Shown here piece after piece: positions 17,498 through 27,019 of a stretch of 64,000 nt of DNA. The notes beneath the pieces are model-generated. The model searched no databases and had not been told where the DNA came from. It saw nothing but the letters and a program-made list of their open reading frames with translations. The stretch is taken from contig DATNPH010000087.1 in assembly GCA_036703315.1 (NCBI GenBank), positions 62,001-126,000 on the forward strand, given 5' to 3'. A program made the translations under genes and the position numbers. Source of the DNA: DATNPH01 sp036703315 (GTDB taxonomy: Bacteria; Cyanobacteriota; Cyanobacteriia; Cyanobacteriales; Coleofasciculaceae). Each line of letters opens with the position of its first letter. The stretch's first letter is position 1.

Positions 17498-18304
17498 TTA
17501 TTTCGTAGCTGTAATCAGCATAAACAAACCATTCCTAGGGAAGAATCTCCTAATAATCCATCTAGGCCAAATTAATTTGGCAACAGAAAGGAGAAGGCTT
17601 CGATGACGTTGACCTGCGGCTGAGGTTAGCAAATCTCCATGGGTCAGAATCGTATCAATTTCTATAGACTGAAACTTACTGAACAGTTGTTTCGTTTCTT
17701 CTACTGAGTAAGCTTTAGTTCCTGGGCTTTCTAAATAATTACTATAAATTTCTCCGAGAGGAGTTATAGGTTTTAATCTCAATAGTCCATATCTAATCCA
17801 AAGCATATAACCGACAAGGCTGTATTTGTGATAAATCATAATTTTGGCTTTCCCACGTGATTTAAGGACGCGGAAAACCTCATCAATGGCTTTATCGGTG
17901 TCAGGAGTATGATGCAATACTCCCCAAGAGTATACAAGGTCGAAGGAATTATCATCAAAGGGTAGATTTTCTGCATCGCCCTGTTGTAATTTTGACTCTA
18001 AACCCAAGATATGAAACCGCCGGCTAGTATGCTCTATTGCCCGTTCAGTCAAGTCAATACCATAACAAATAGCACCCGCTTCAGCAAACTTTTGATGGTC
18101 AGCTCCTAAACCCACTCCAATCTCTAATATCTTTTTATTTTTGTAATGATGAAATTCGGCAAAACTTAAAATGTAAGGCTCTAGCTGATAACGGACTCTC
18201 GCTTGCTCCAGATAATCTTCCTGACTCCAGCCGGATAAATACAAATTTTCACCACAAGCAGCCGCTTCCCAGAAATCCTGCACAGCTTCTTTGTCAGCCT
18301 TCAC
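17498..18304 (-). CDS. class I SAM-dependent methyltransferase coupled to AsnB
   Basis: 268 aa from the GTG at 18304. I choose this start because AAAGGAG lies about 7 bases upstream and the codon overlaps the preceding AsnB stop as GTGA; an upstream ATG at 18355 would sit well inside asnB. SAM-binding motif LEIGVGLGADH, acidic motif GIDLTERAIEHT, then DAENLPFDDNSFDLVYSWGVLHH. It is clearly homologous to the methyltransferase at 30292-31068 (shared LEIGVGxGxDH, GIDLTExAIE, VYSWGVxHH, GTKAYxVxE). The substrate is not predictable, but coupling to an amidotransferase suggests modification of the same sugar. Confidence 0.85.
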   Translation of the reverse strand: MKADKEAVQDFWEAAACGENLYLSGWSQEDYLEQARVRYQLEPYILSFAEFHHYKNKKILEIGVGLGADHQKFAEAGAICYGIDLTERAIEHTSRRFHILGLESKLQQGDAENLPFDDNSFDLVYSWGVLHHTPDTDKAIDEVFRVLKSRGKAKIMIYHKYSLVGYMLWIRYGLLRLKPITPLGEIYSNYLESPGTKAYSVEETKQLFSKFQSIEIDTILTHGDLLTSAAGQRHRSLLLSVAKLIWPRWIIRRFFPRNGLFMLITATK

Positions 18305-20217
18305 TGAAAACTCCTTTTGCGATCGATAAAGATTCTGCACCATATCTCGATGCACATGAGTGAAAAAATTGTATAGGTTCCATCCACGCGCCCATTACGA
18401 TCCATCTCTACTAGACGTTGAACTCCCGTCGGGTCAAATAATCCTCTCTGCCTCAACGAAGTATCAGACAATACATCTTCAACCAAGGGGCAAAGTTGAT
18501 GACGCAGCCACTGACGCACGGGTGCCCCAAACCCGGTTTTAGGTCGATAAATTATCTCACTAGGCAGATACGGTTCCATCGCTTTCTTAAAAATCCATTT
18601 ACCCGTTTTACCACGTTGCTTGAAGGCGATTGGTAAACGAGCGGCTAGGGCAATTAAATCTGGATCGAGGAGGGGTACGCGCACCTCAACGCCAGTAGCC
18701 ATGCTCATTTTATCGGTGTAGTTGAGATTATGATCGGCTAAAAAGTGCTTTCCTTCTAAATACAGCATTTGATTGAGGGAGTGTGCCTTAGCTGGCAATT
18801 TCGCAAGGGAGGCGACTAAGGAAGTCGAGGGGGAAATTGAGCGGAGGTGTTCCCGCAAAGCTGGACTGTACAGGGTATGTTGTCGTTGTAGTTCGAGCCA
18901 ATAAAAATAACTAGCGATGCGTTCATCACTATCCAAGTGGGCATAGCGGAATGCTTTAGAAAGGCGGCGTCCCAGGGAATGATTAACAGGAATTTGCTGT
19001 GTTAGTTGGCTTAATCCTTTCCGAGCAAGTTTTGGCATCCATGCCCAGTAGCGCTCCTGCATCAGTGCATAGTGACGGCGATACCCAGTAAAGATATCAT
19101 CTCCACCTGCACCTGAAAGCAAAACCTTGATTCCATGCTCACGCGCTAGCTGACTGATAAATAGAACATTAAGCGGCGCGGGGTCTGCTTGCGGTTCATC
19201 TAGGTGATAAATCATTTTCTCCAGTTGTTCTGCCATCTCTGAACCAACATAGATGGTGTGGAGATCTACCTCTAAATGTTGAGCGACTTGTTGGGCGTAG
19301 GGTAAGTCAGCGACGAACCCCTCTCGCGTCGCTGCTGGATCTTTGAACCCGATGGTGAAACATTGCAGTTTCTGGTCTGGAACGTGCTGTTTTGCTAGCG
19401 CTACAACAGAACTGGAGTCCAAACCACCTGATAAAAAAGCTCCAACGGGGACATCTGAAATTATCTGTCGCTCAACAGCCTGTTTTAGGTGAGCTTGCAG
19501 TTGCTCTACGGCTTCTTTCTCGGATAAGGGTTCAATATCCTGCTGGTAAGGCAGATCGTAAAACTGCCAGTGGCGTTGAATCTCGCCATCTTTAACGATT
19601 AAGGCGTGCCCCGGTTCTAGTTTTTTGATGGCTTTGAGCATCGTGTGAGGGGCTGGGCACCAGAGATAAGCTAAGTAATAGTGAATGGCTTCAAAATTAA
19701 GCGATCGCTCCACACTCTGTTCTTGAAGGAGCGCTTTGAGTTCACTGGCGAAGAGGAATCCGTTTGGGGTGTTTGTGTAGTAAAGCGGCTTAACGCCTAC
19801 ACCGTCTCTGGCTAAGAATAAACAATCCCTACGGGTATCCCATAGCGCAAAGGCAAACATACCGTTGAGTTGGGAAAGCATGGCTTCTCCATCCCGCAGA
19901 TACAGATTGAGCAGTACTTCTGTATCGGAATGGCTCTTGAAGGTGTACCCAGTTGCTACTAAATCCGCCCTCAACTCACGGTAGTTGAAAATTTCACCAT
20001 TGAAAACAATCACCACGGTTTCGGTCGCATCCCACATTGGCTGATGACCTAGGGGAGACAAATCAATGATGGACAGTCTACGATGTGCTAGACCTATGCC
20101 TTTTTCGGGAAGCCAGTAAGTGCCAGAGTCATCAGGACCACGATGCGCGATCGCTGCATTCATTTTATCCAGAGTCAACCGATCAAAATTACCCGAAAAG
20201 CCTGTTATACCGCACAA
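18301..20217 (-). CDS. AsnB-like glutamine amidotransferase (copy 1)
   Basis: A 638-aa protein of the asparagine synthetase B family. The N-terminal class II glutaminase domain starts with the catalytic Cys2 (MCGITGF) and contains the RGPDDSG and FNGEIFN substrate motifs. The C-terminal AMP-forming synthase domain has the PP-loop SGGLDSS at residues 263-269. Family members in O-antigen loci amidate hexuronic acids instead of making asparagine; that is my reading here given four copies and a uronate-rich context. The start codon is TTG at 20217, with AAGGAA upstream. It is translationally coupled to the methyltransferase that follows (GTGA). Confidence 0.87.
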   Translation of the reverse strand: MCGITGFSGNFDRLTLDKMNAAIAHRGPDDSGTYWLPEKGIGLAHRRLSIIDLSPLGHQPMWDATETVVIVFNGEIFNYRELRADLVATGYTFKSHSDTEVLLNLYLRDGEAMLSQLNGMFAFALWDTRRDCLFLARDGVGVKPLYYTNTPNGFLFASELKALLQEQSVERSLNFEAIHYYLAYLWCPAPHTMLKAIKKLEPGHALIVKDGEIQRHWQFYDLPYQQDIEPLSEKEAVEQLQAHLKQAVERQIISDVPVGAFLSGGLDSSSVVALAKQHVPDQKLQCFTIGFKDPAATREGFVADLPYAQQVAQHLEVDLHTIYVGSEMAEQLEKMIYHLDEPQADPAPLNVLFISQLAREHGIKVLLSGAGGDDIFTGYRRHYALMQERYWAWMPKLARKGLSQLTQQIPVNHSLGRRLSKAFRYAHLDSDERIASYFYWLELQRQHTLYSPALREHLRSISPSTSLVASLAKLPAKAHSLNQMLYLEGKHFLADHNLNYTDKMSMATGVEVRVPLLDPDLIALAARLPIAFKQRGKTGKWIFKKAMEPYLPSEIIYRPKTGFGAPVRQWLRHQLCPLVEDVLSDTSLRQRGLFDPTGVQRLVEMDRNGRVDGTYTIFSLMCIEIWCRIFIDRKRSFQ

Positions 20218-20277
20218 TTCTTATTTTTCCTTCTTTGAAGTATCTAGTTTTATTAGCTATAACTCATAAGAATTACT

Positions 20278-21078
20278 TTACCGTGATAGCAGTTTAACTC
20301 TAAGTCGATAAAGATTTGGCTCATTTAATAAGGGAGCCACAACAATAAAAGTGAATAAGTAATAAACTATACGACGAATAGAAAGAATACGCCAATGTTT
20401 CATCAAAAACTGAATTTTCCCTATTTCTTGTTTGATAACTGCACGAGTAAGTCTCTTAGAATGTCCTATATTTTGAATAACTGGTTCCGTTTGCAAGCAT
20501 TTAAAGTCTTCTGTTCGATGAGAAACTCTTAAAAACAAGTCTGTGTCTTGTCCGGTTAATAAGGCAGCATCCCAACCTCCAATCTCTAAAAGGAGTGTTT
20601 TTGGAAAAACAGCAGCGGAAGTAGCCACTTGATGCCCAATATCTCTATACTTAGCAAAAGTGTTTCTATCTTTTGAAGGTACAATTTTTTTAATAATATA
20701 ATTATTAGACATTACTGTCATTGGTAATAAGATAACCTGACTAAAAAAAGACTGGCTACCGACTAGTTCCAATACATCCTTAATTGCTTGTGTCGATACA
20801 ATATCGTCATCGTCAATAAACCAGATGTATCCAGCAGAGCTAATATCTAAACCATAATTACGTGCTGCTGCTGCACCTGCGGTTTTTGGAAGGTACACAT
20901 ATTTGCAGTTGGGAATGGTACTGCAAATACTTTCGTTTGAAGATGCCTCGGCTTCTGAGGATGCATCATCTATCACAATAATTTCAAGCTCGTCTCCAAA
21001 ACCTCTAAATGGTTCTAGAACATCTTTTAGGAATTCTTGTCGATTTCGAGTAGGGATAATTATCGATAAGTTCTTCAT
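20278..21078 (-). CDS. glycosyltransferase family 2
   Basis: A 266-aa GT-A enzyme. The N-terminal signature is LSIIIPTRNRQEFL, a DDAS motif follows for nucleotide binding, and the metal-binding DDDD sits in GYIWFIDDDDIVS. The C-terminal third is basic and weakly hydrophobic. It probably adds one residue of the repeat unit; donor unknown. It is AT-rich, with no HIP1 octamer seen. Confidence 0.82.
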   Translation of the reverse strand: MKNLSIIIPTRNRQEFLKDVLEPFRGFGDELEIIVIDDASSEAEASSNESICSTIPNCKYVYLPKTAGAAAARNYGLDISSAGYIWFIDDDDIVSTQAIKDVLELVGSQSFFSQVILLPMTVMSNNYIIKKIVPSKDRNTFAKYRDIGHQVATSAAVFPKTLLLEIGGWDAALLTGQDTDLFLRVSHRTEDFKCLQTEPVIQNIGHSKRLTRAVIKQEIGKIQFLMKHWRILSIRRIVYYLFTFIVVAPLLNEPNLYRLRVKLLSR

Positions 21079-21123
21079 AATATAGAAACAATAGACTTTT
21101 TAGGTTATCTCTAAAATCAGGAA

Positions 21124-22425
21124 TTATTTGAACACTAAAGCTTCATAGGTTTCAGTAATCGGCTGTAGTTTGTAAGGAGAAATTAAATCTTGTAGTTTTG
21201 AAGCTTCAACAGACTGTGCATATTCAATAAATTGAAGTAGGTTAGCAACTTGATGCAAGTTTGGTGTGGTTGGCTCCTCTACTAGGCACAGTGAGGCTGG
21301 ATACACCTGAAAAAACTTCATGGAGCTATCTTCTTCTATCTTGGCAAGATTTAAAATTGGTTTACCCATGCTTACGTACTCCACGACCTTACTGGGAAGT
21401 TGGTAGGGAGCATCATTCCCAATATTTACAAGGATGTCTGCTTCTCTCATCGCCTGAAAAGCCTGAGTACGGCTTAATTTTCCATGACAAAATATTTTCT
21501 TATTCAGCAGGTCTTTATAAGATTGAAAGTACTCCTGACAATTGTTGATATTCCCAACAAAATGAAGTTCTACTTTCTCGGCTAGATGTGTGTGTAAAAG
21601 TTCCTTGAATAACTTTAGTAAAAAATCAGGCTTCCTAATCTGTTTGTGCAGTGTACCCAAAAATACCAATTTAATTTTATTATCTGATGTTGAAAAGAAT
21701 GAACCTTGGTTTACCTGACTCGCATCCAAAGACAACAAGGGAGGAATAACTTGTATTTTATTGTCACTCTCAGGAAACAACTCTGAGTACTTTTCTAGAG
21801 TTGCTTCTGTCGTTACCGAAATAGCGTTAGCATTTCTAAAAATCTTCTTTTCGGTAGCATAATTTAAGTTTTTGTATAAATTGTGGTTATTAGTTGGTCT
21901 ATATTCTATAAAACAAAATGGATCGCCTATATCAACGAGCCAAGTAATTTTTGGGATAACTTTTTGTATCCCTAAACCTACTAAATGACCTGTAAAGGGT
22001 TCTGAAACACTAATAAGGCTGTCATAATCATGGTTTTTCAATAACTGTTTTGCTTTTTTAAACGCTGGAAAATACCACAAACACGCGCAATCAGGCCAAT
22101 ACACTTTCTTCCAAGTATTGTCATGAACTGCTTTTGCTAAAGTTTTGATGCTTGAACTTACTGAATTAGAAGGATTGTTCTCAACATTTGAAGTTATGGC
22201 AGGTTTCTGAAGCTTGCTCCGCAAAACTTCAGTAATAGCATCACCTACGCGATACACATGAACTCCATTCACAGTTTCATTGCGAGGGAGACTAGGCATC
22301 CAACTGCTAATCACATCAATATGATGTCCCTGCCTCGCCCAGTGTTCCGCAATAGCACTCCATCGAAAGGCGCGTGGCGTTATTGCAGGGCTATAAGAAT
22401 GTGACACAATCAGCACTCGCCGCAT
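21124..22425 (-). CDS. glycosyltransferase family 4-like
   Basis: A 433-aa GT-B type protein. The N terminus RRVLIVSHSYSPAITPRAFRW is a classical acceptor-domain start. Later come ISVTTEATLEKY, KLVFLGTLHKQIRKPDFLL and a donor-site region, YQLPSKVVEYVSMGKPILNL. The E-x7-E motif is degenerate but the overall architecture is clear. Donor and acceptor are unknown. It lies just downstream of the Wzy-like gene and, like it, is AT-rich. Confidence 0.78.
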   Translation of the reverse strand: MRRVLIVSHSYSPAITPRAFRWSAIAEHWARQGHHIDVISSWMPSLPRNETVNGVHVYRVGDAITEVLRSKLQKPAITSNVENNPSNSVSSSIKTLAKAVHDNTWKKVYWPDCACLWYFPAFKKAKQLLKNHDYDSLISVSEPFTGHLVGLGIQKVIPKITWLVDIGDPFCFIEYRPTNNHNLYKNLNYATEKKIFRNANAISVTTEATLEKYSELFPESDNKIQVIPPLLSLDASQVNQGSFFSTSDNKIKLVFLGTLHKQIRKPDFLLKLFKELLHTHLAEKVELHFVGNINNCQEYFQSYKDLLNKKIFCHGKLSRTQAFQAMREADILVNIGNDAPYQLPSKVVEYVSMGKPILNLAKIEEDSSMKFFQVYPASLCLVEEPTTPNLHQVANLLQFIEYAQSVEASKLQDLISPYKLQPITETYEALVFK

Positions 22426-22442
22426 TACTTTAACCTGATACT

Positions 22443-23768
22443 TTAATTTATTATTTGGGAATTTTTACCTAAACCTACCAACGGTTTCTGCCTGAAGAAA
22501 CTAACTAGCATTGCTCTCATTAAAAACAGAAAGCTGAAAAGGATAGTGTAAGTTAAGGATAAAACGGTTGCAAATAGTCCAGTCTGAGCAACTCTTGTTG
22601 CCAATATGCTATAAATTACAATTAAAGAAAGAGTAAATAAATTACGAGGCATAGACCTCAAAATTTCCTGAATTAATATAACAACAACAAAGGTAGCGAA
22701 AGCAAACAAGATAAAGCCAGACCATCCAAAGTTGATATATCCCTCTGCTAAAGTTGAGATGGGTGCATTACCCCTTATTGAACCAAACAAGAAAATATGC
22801 ATTTCTTTACCTATTTGGATTGGTTCATGGCTTAATACACCTTTGAGATTAGGAAGGGTTCTGCCATTCAAAAAACCATATTTTTCAGCATAGGCTACTG
22901 TTGCTGCCAGACTCTCTGAATAAACCCCGATTATTCTGTATATTAGAAGCTTTAATTGTTCAAAAGCACTGAATTCTGAACCATAATAAATATTGTAAAA
23001 GAATATTACTGGTATAAAGGCAGTACTAAACCAAAGGAATCCCCACTTAGGTAGAATTGGTTTACGAGGAGCATAAGCCTGAAATTCACCCTGGCTAATT
23101 ATGTACGCCAACAAGAGTGCTACTGCTATACGTAAAATACTTCCTTTCCCACCAGTTAGAGCTGATATAAAAATACAAGAACCAATAATTAAGTACTCAT
23201 AATATGTTCGTCTTTTTGGGATAGAACTCTTGAGAAGTGCATAGGCTCCAACAAACATTGGAAGAATATCAAATACAAGACTTGATAATGTAGAATTAAC
23301 TGAGTAGATAGCTTCAGTTCTATAGGTAATTATTTCATTACGCGAACTAAATTTACCACTCAGTATTTCAAGTAATGGTGGTCGCCCAACTTTATAGAAG
23401 AAAAACACTAATAGTATAACTAAAATTATAATTATGAGATAGAGGAAAATACTATCATTTCTTTTTATTTGTATCTTTCTTATAGCTGGGCTTGATTTAA
23501 AAAAATAAAAATATATGCTAGTTAAACCATAAAAAATAATTGCTTGAATATTTAACATTAAAATATAATCATAAGAAAAATAATTATTTCTTCCTATAAA
23601 ATCTGGAAACATTACTAATATGCTTCCTAATACGTTAAAGACAAACAAACCTATGAAGCAAGCAGATATAATGGGAAATTTTAATAGTTTGTTTGTTTTG
23701 ATCGCGTAAATTAACCAAGCTATATAAACAAATAGAGTAATAGAGTAAATTGTAATTTTCTCTAGCAT
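22443..23768 (-). CDS. Wzy-like oligosaccharide repeat-unit polymerase
   Basis: A 441-aa very hydrophobic protein with roughly ten or more membrane segments, low sequence conservation and a large outer loop in the second half, as in O-antigen/EPS polymerases. Segments such as FPIISACFIGLFVFNVLG, ILVILLVFFFYKVGRPP and SALTGGKGSILRIAVALLLA fit the family. It would join flipped lipid-linked repeat units in the periplasm, together with the Wzx at 27003 and the Wzz-like protein at 32613. The assignment rests on topology, size and context more than on motifs. The gene is strongly AT-rich. Confidence 0.7.
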   Translation of the reverse strand: MLEKITIYSITLFVYIAWLIYAIKTNKLLKFPIISACFIGLFVFNVLGSILVMFPDFIGRNNYFSYDYILMLNIQAIIFYGLTSIYFYFFKSSPAIRKIQIKRNDSIFLYLIIIILVILLVFFFYKVGRPPLLEILSGKFSSRNEIITYRTEAIYSVNSTLSSLVFDILPMFVGAYALLKSSIPKRRTYYEYLIIGSCIFISALTGGKGSILRIAVALLLAYIISQGEFQAYAPRKPILPKWGFLWFSTAFIPVIFFYNIYYGSEFSAFEQLKLLIYRIIGVYSESLAATVAYAEKYGFLNGRTLPNLKGVLSHEPIQIGKEMHIFLFGSIRGNAPISTLAEGYINFGWSGFILFAFATFVVVILIQEILRSMPRNLFTLSLIVIYSILATRVAQTGLFATVLSLTYTILFSFLFLMRAMLVSFFRQKPLVGLGKNSQIIN

Positions 23769-23771
23769 AAA

Positions 23772-26087
23772 TTAATTTAAAATATTAAAAGCTGTAGGTT
23801 TTAATCTACTATTGCTAATTTTTCCATAACCTGTAGACAGTTTATTGCTATTAAAGTTTCCTGCTATCAGGGATTGTGATAATAGTCGATGATGATCGCA
23901 ACTATCACTAATTACTAGCTCCTCGCCTTTCAAGAGGATTTTTCTGTGAATTACTACATCGGGAGTATGATACATCCCTAGAAAGCCCTCTTTGCCATAA
24001 AACCTACAAATTACACTGGTTTCATTGCCCAAACGAAATAGTCCAAGATCCAATCGTCCTGGTTCTTGTCCTTCTATTTGGGGGGCAAAGTGTGCCTTCA
24101 CTGAACGATACTCATTACGCCGCTCACGCAGAGGTGTATATATATACGTACCTGGATCAGTAATCCAATCCTCCCCATCCACATTTAACTCAATAGAGAG
24201 CTGATCATTGTGGGCATGACCCCCGTTACCGTTTTGACCGATCGCACCACAACGTACAGCCAAATAGAGGCGACTGGAGCGATAAAGATATAAACCAAAG
24301 TTGGGATATGCATAAAGCTTTAGACCTTTGCATAAGTCGCCACCGGGTACGGGAATTTTTAGAACCTGCCTTTGCCTGCCTTGCTCTTGGGTCAGTGAAT
24401 CCAATTTGTCACTAAGTCGCACCCAATCTTCTTTTGTTCCGACACGCACCAACTCAGCAGCAGGACTTTGACTAGGCTGTAAGTAAGAAGGCAGTTGAAT
24501 GCCTCCAGCCAAACATCCTATCAGGTTCGTTTCCAGCCAGCCTTTGCCTGTAAACGCACTAAAGTCATTCCGTCCAAATAACCCGTTAATCGCGGCTATC
24601 AAGTGTCGGTGATCCAGACTATCTTCATCCCAATAAATCGCATCATCAAGAAGACCAGCATAACCCTCTAGATTGGCGTAACGAGCCTTTGCTTCGGCGA
24701 CAGTCATTTGGTGATAGATGGGCTGGAGTTTTACAAAGCGTCCGCTGTCGTTATCACCAATTTGGGGGATATGCCCGTTTGGCTTGGTGATATGCATCGT
24801 GAACTCAGCCATTTTCTCCAAGCGTTCGATGTACCAAGCTGGAAAGGGTATAAGGCGATCGCTACCAGGTAAAGAATAAAGCTCAATAGGAGCAGGCTTG
24901 AGTTTGGGACGAACCCTGTGCAGACGATGGTTATACTCCTTCAAGGCTGCCTGTTTCTCAGGTGGCAAACCTAACACTAAGGCTGTAGCATAGACTACCA
25001 TCTCTGCCGAAAGACGATGGTAGCTAGTAGACGCCTCAAAGTTACCCCCATCTGGGTAAAACTGGTACTTAACTTCTGCAATTAGCTCTTGAATGGCGAA
25101 AGCTAACCAGACATCTATCTCTGGGGTGCAGGGAAGATAAGCGGCAACGAACAGCAACCCCACAATATCAGCAAGGTAGTGGTTGGCTCTATGTTGTGGA
25201 AACCATTCCAGATTGTTGATGATATGACAGCCGTGCTGATAAACGCTTCGACTGAACTGTGCCTCAAATTCAGAATCACACTCTGCGCCATATGCCTGGA
25301 ACAAGTCATAGGCTACTAACCAGTTAGCAACCCGAATACCCACATCCATAGTGCAACGCCAGTTAACCCCAAAACGTGGTGGGTTGGTAGCAATGAAGTC
25401 TAGCACTTGGTTGCGGAATTCGTCAGCATACTTTGGTGCCGAGGCAAAGTCTGGTTGCCCCGTTGAGGCTAGCTCATAAGCCAAGGCAAGTTGGGGGAGA
25501 TGCTGCATCCGTCCCAGTTCCCAAGGTACTTTGATATCGACTCCCAGTTTGTGGCCATATCTTACGTCACGATACCAAGTCCCTTCAGACCAACGGTAGC
25601 CAGATTTGAAATCCAAATGCCAGTCGATGGGAGTGTAATCTTGAGCGACTAGGCTCCAGATGCGTTGAGACTCCGCCAAGTTAGCTGAATTAATTCGACC
25701 TTCTAGCCAACTTACTGCACTATGTGGCGGAATTGGACAGCCCATATCATAGCGAGCGCCCTCTAAGCCTCTACAGTGCATCCCGTGCTTTACCTGCACC
25801 CAACCGGAACCCAGGAGGTCAAAGTAGTGAGCCAGGTATAAGCAGGAAGTGTTTGCACTCTTATCTCTCCATTGCTTGAGAAAGATAATGTCTACTTGGG
25901 GCATATATCGATACAAACTCGATATGTCACCGAAAAGCTCAAAGAGGTACGTCGAGCTAAGGAAGTCTCGCTTTTTTGCTTGTTTATAACGCCAAATATT
26001 CAGAAATTTATGCCAAATTTTTATAAAAATTAAATACCGAGGAATGGCAGCAAATCTCTGGATATATCTGCTAAATTTGGATTTCAT
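23772..26087 (-). CDS. heparinase II/III family protein (second copy)
   Basis: A 771-aa protein with the alpha/alpha toroid (WRCTMDVGIRVANWLVAYDL, HRANHYLADIVGLLFVA, YPDGGNFEASTSYHRL) and the C-terminal beta-sandwich with NGGHAHNDQLSIELNVDG near residue 624 and DPGTYIYTPL. The HAHNDQ element matches catalytic sequence of heparinase-type lyases. The N terminus has one moderately hydrophobic patch after basic residues but no clear cleavable signal peptide. It stands next to a sulfotransferase gene and the polymerase gene, which suggests that its chain is uronate-bearing and possibly sulfated. It is only distantly related to the copy at 11904. Confidence 0.84.
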   Translation of the reverse strand: MKSKFSRYIQRFAAIPRYLIFIKIWHKFLNIWRYKQAKKRDFLSSTYLFELFGDISSLYRYMPQVDIIFLKQWRDKSANTSCLYLAHYFDLLGSGWVQVKHGMHCRGLEGARYDMGCPIPPHSAVSWLEGRINSANLAESQRIWSLVAQDYTPIDWHLDFKSGYRWSEGTWYRDVRYGHKLGVDIKVPWELGRMQHLPQLALAYELASTGQPDFASAPKYADEFRNQVLDFIATNPPRFGVNWRCTMDVGIRVANWLVAYDLFQAYGAECDSEFEAQFSRSVYQHGCHIINNLEWFPQHRANHYLADIVGLLFVAAYLPCTPEIDVWLAFAIQELIAEVKYQFYPDGGNFEASTSYHRLSAEMVVYATALVLGLPPEKQAALKEYNHRLHRVRPKLKPAPIELYSLPGSDRLIPFPAWYIERLEKMAEFTMHITKPNGHIPQIGDNDSGRFVKLQPIYHQMTVAEAKARYANLEGYAGLLDDAIYWDEDSLDHRHLIAAINGLFGRNDFSAFTGKGWLETNLIGCLAGGIQLPSYLQPSQSPAAELVRVGTKEDWVRLSDKLDSLTQEQGRQRQVLKIPVPGGDLCKGLKLYAYPNFGLYLYRSSRLYLAVRCGAIGQNGNGGHAHNDQLSIELNVDGEDWITDPGTYIYTPLRERRNEYRSVKAHFAPQIEGQEPGRLDLGLFRLGNETSVICRFYGKEGFLGMYHTPDVVIHRKILLKGEELVISDSCDHHRLLSQSLIAGNFNSNKLSTGYGKISNSRLKPTAFNILN

Positions 26088-26125
26088 TAACCCTACACTT
26101 CCCTGAACCCTGCATGCAAAATTTT

Positions 26126-27019
26126 TTAATTTTTAGGGACTTGATTCCAAACTGACAAATCTCTACCTATCAATAGTTCTAAATCTACAATATCTTTTTC
26201 AAACATTGAATAGGCGTGAGTGTAGGTGCGGGAATAGTCTCGATACATTTCTTTTTCATCTTTATAAGGATAGGGATAAAGCTTTCTATTGTGTAATTTT
26301 GCATCTATGTAATACTTAATACGCCTTAGATTACCTTTCATGCCTCTATAGGTTTCCTTCACTCCCCCTTCGTTATAAACTTTTTTGTAATTTGGGGTAA
26401 ACTGTGTATCAACGTTCAGGAAATCATATAAATTCCTGATCAGCTCTTGCGGATTGTATTTTAAATCCTCATACAGGCAAACATATACATTATTGAATTT
26501 GCTCATATAGGCTTTAACCTGACTGTAGTAAAGCCCAGGAGAAATATAGTCATAAAAGGGGCAGCTTTCAATAAGACTCATCCTTTTTTCATTTTGTATT
26601 GCATTAGAAAAAGATTCTTTTTCCGTGCTACTAACAAGAAACATTCGATAGTGGGAAAAAGCTCTTTCTACAGGGTTTCGTAATATTATTATTATTTTTT
26701 TTTGGTGAATATCTTTTAATAGTTTTGACATATTATGAATAGTTTTTTTGTATAGAAATAGGTATGGAGTAGATGCCTCTCCCTTGATTTGACTCGTTCC
26801 GGTTTCTTGAAATAAAGAGAGATACTCATCCGTATTTGTAACTATCTTGGATTTCATATTTTTACAAATATCTATAGTCTCTTCTCCGTAGAAAGAAAAG
26901 AACCAAGGTTCTTTTAGCTCTGACATAAATATAGATGGGTGTTCTTTCAAATAGTAATAGAGAGAGGTTGTCCCACTCTTTGCCGCTCCCACAATGAAAA
27001 AGTCAGGCCACTTGTTCAT
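26126..27019 (-). CDS. PAPS-dependent sulfotransferase
   Basis: A 297-aa protein of the heparan-sulfate-type sulfotransferase family. The 5'-phosphosulfate loop GAAKSGTTSL is at residues 11-20 and the 3'-phosphate-binding RNPVERAFSHYR at 114-125. The N-terminal strand FFIVGAAKSG and the late YKKVYNEGG segment are also typical. It would move sulfate from PAPS to a sugar hydroxyl or amine of the polymer precursor in the cytoplasm. It overlaps the end of the upstream Wzx gene by 17 bp, so the two are co-transcribed. No PAPS-synthesis genes are in the window. Sulfate is a known component of cyanobacterial capsules. Confidence 0.85.
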   Translation of the reverse strand: MNKWPDFFIVGAAKSGTTSLYYYLKEHPSIFMSELKEPWFFSFYGEETIDICKNMKSKIVTNTDEYLSLFQETGTSQIKGEASTPYLFLYKKTIHNMSKLLKDIHQKKIIIILRNPVERAFSHYRMFLVSSTEKESFSNAIQNEKRMSLIESCPFYDYISPGLYYSQVKAYMSKFNNVYVCLYEDLKYNPQELIRNLYDFLNVDTQFTPNYKKVYNEGGVKETYRGMKGNLRRIKYYIDAKLHNRKLYPYPYKDEKEMYRDYSRTYTHAYSMFEKDIVDLELLIGRDLSVWNQVPKN

